From assembly GCF_002242805.1 (NCBI RefSeq), contig NZ_MCGQ01000001.1:92990-153630 (forward strand): DNA of 60,641 bases, read 5' to 3'. Under the pieces are notes generated by a model. That model was not told the origin of the DNA and did no database searches. It saw nothing but the letters and a program-made list of their open reading frames with translations. This DNA is from Streptomyces diastatochromogenes (GTDB lineage Bacteria; Actinomycetota; Actinomycetes; Streptomycetales; Streptomycetaceae). Positions 60,387 to 60,641 of this stretch are shown piece after piece. Every line of letters starts with the position of its first letter. The first letter of the stretch is position 1. Position numbers and translations under genes: made by a program.

Positions 60387-60641
60387 TGGGGCATCGAGAA
60401 CAAGATCCACCACGTCAGGGACACCACGTACGCCGAGGACGCCTCCCGCGTACGCACCGGCACCGCTCCACGTGCCATGGCATCCCTGCGCAACCTGGCC
60501 ATCGGCGCTCTCCGACTCGCCAACCAGACGAACATCGCCGCTGGACTCCGCCACCACACCCGCGACGCCAACCGTCCACTGATCACCCTCGGCATCATGT
60601 GATCAACCAGGACACATCACCTGAACGACGCGGCCCTGGGC
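60387..60641. repeat. 255-bp inverted repeat, copy 2 (ISAs1 3' end, cut by window end)
   Basis: Identical in reverse complement to 57329-57583. It encodes on the plus strand the last 71 complete codons of the ISAs1 transposase to the stop at 60602 and continues into the same flank as far as the window reaches. The 5' end of this copy is missing, so it cannot make a transposase. Confidence 0.93.

Noticed and set aside
1..60641. CRISPR arrays
   Set aside because: No regularly spaced repeat-spacer pattern was seen. The only tandem repeats noticed are the two-copy ends at 55486 and 56441.

Overview
The window is high-GC actinobacterial DNA, most likely a Streptomyces chromosome. It opens inside the 3' end of a MenG/UbiE menaquinone methyltransferase gene. 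It has GTG/TTG starts, ATGA/GTGA overlaps, leaderless-type promoters, PAS-GAF-SpoIIE-HATPase and LuxR-ATPase (LAL) regulators, many TetR/hydrolase pairs and Streptomyces-type IS elements. It reads as accessory DNA: a catabolic and regulatory half (0.2-36 kb), then an IS graveyard mixed with small operons (36-60.6 kb).

Region 0.4-15.2 kb. A PAS/GAF/PP2C/HATPase sensor phosphatase is translationally coupled to a LAL regulator. It is followed by a likely catabolic island: three YtcJ-type amidohydrolases (one at 5.9-7.6 kb and a tandem pair at 11.5-15.2 kb), an APH-fold small-molecule kinase, a class III aminotransferase of the amino-alcohol-phosphate phospho-lyase type and a TetR regulator. The kinase, the aminotransferase and, 12 kb away, an SDR/permease operon share one promoter plan: a TGAAC-N5-GT(T/A)CA palindrome, then 17 bp, a TTGA(C/T)T -35, 17 bp and a -10. 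This is the strongest sign of a dispersed regulon in the window.

Region 15.4-33.4 kb. A series of oxidoreductases and alpha/beta hydrolases sits beside TetR or LysR regulators, several with clear palindromic operators. The central block is a LysR gene divergent from a P450 / Rieske ferredoxin / ferredoxin reductase operon. Broken pieces of an amidase, a 4-hydroxy-2-oxovalerate aldolase and an FAH-family hydrolase suggest that a larger catabolic cluster has been eroding.

Region 33.4-46.4 kb. Truncated genes and transposase remnants (ISL3, IS256, IS982, Tn3) are interspersed with intact small genes. An ArsR-SulP-flavin/PLP-oxidase-like-HATPase operon with a nearby STAS gene is intact. A second ArsR gene, next to decayed NuoB-like and HyfB-like genes, has the same operator core (AATTGC-N8-GCAATT).

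Region 46.4-60.6 kb. A TetR/hydrolase pair shares one palindrome that covers both start codons. An IS481 remnant and two IS5-family elements follow. The second IS5-family element has a SMI1/KNR4-like gene inside its inverted repeats. Next come an IS701 remnant that cuts off a NACHT-type NTPase gene just before its expected P-loop, a 1-kb segment bounded by IS21-like iterated inverted repeats around an unknown gene, an initiator tRNA gene with a strong terminator, an intact ISAs1 element, a secreted M1 metallopeptidase and an exact 255-bp inverted copy of the ISAs1 end at the window edge.
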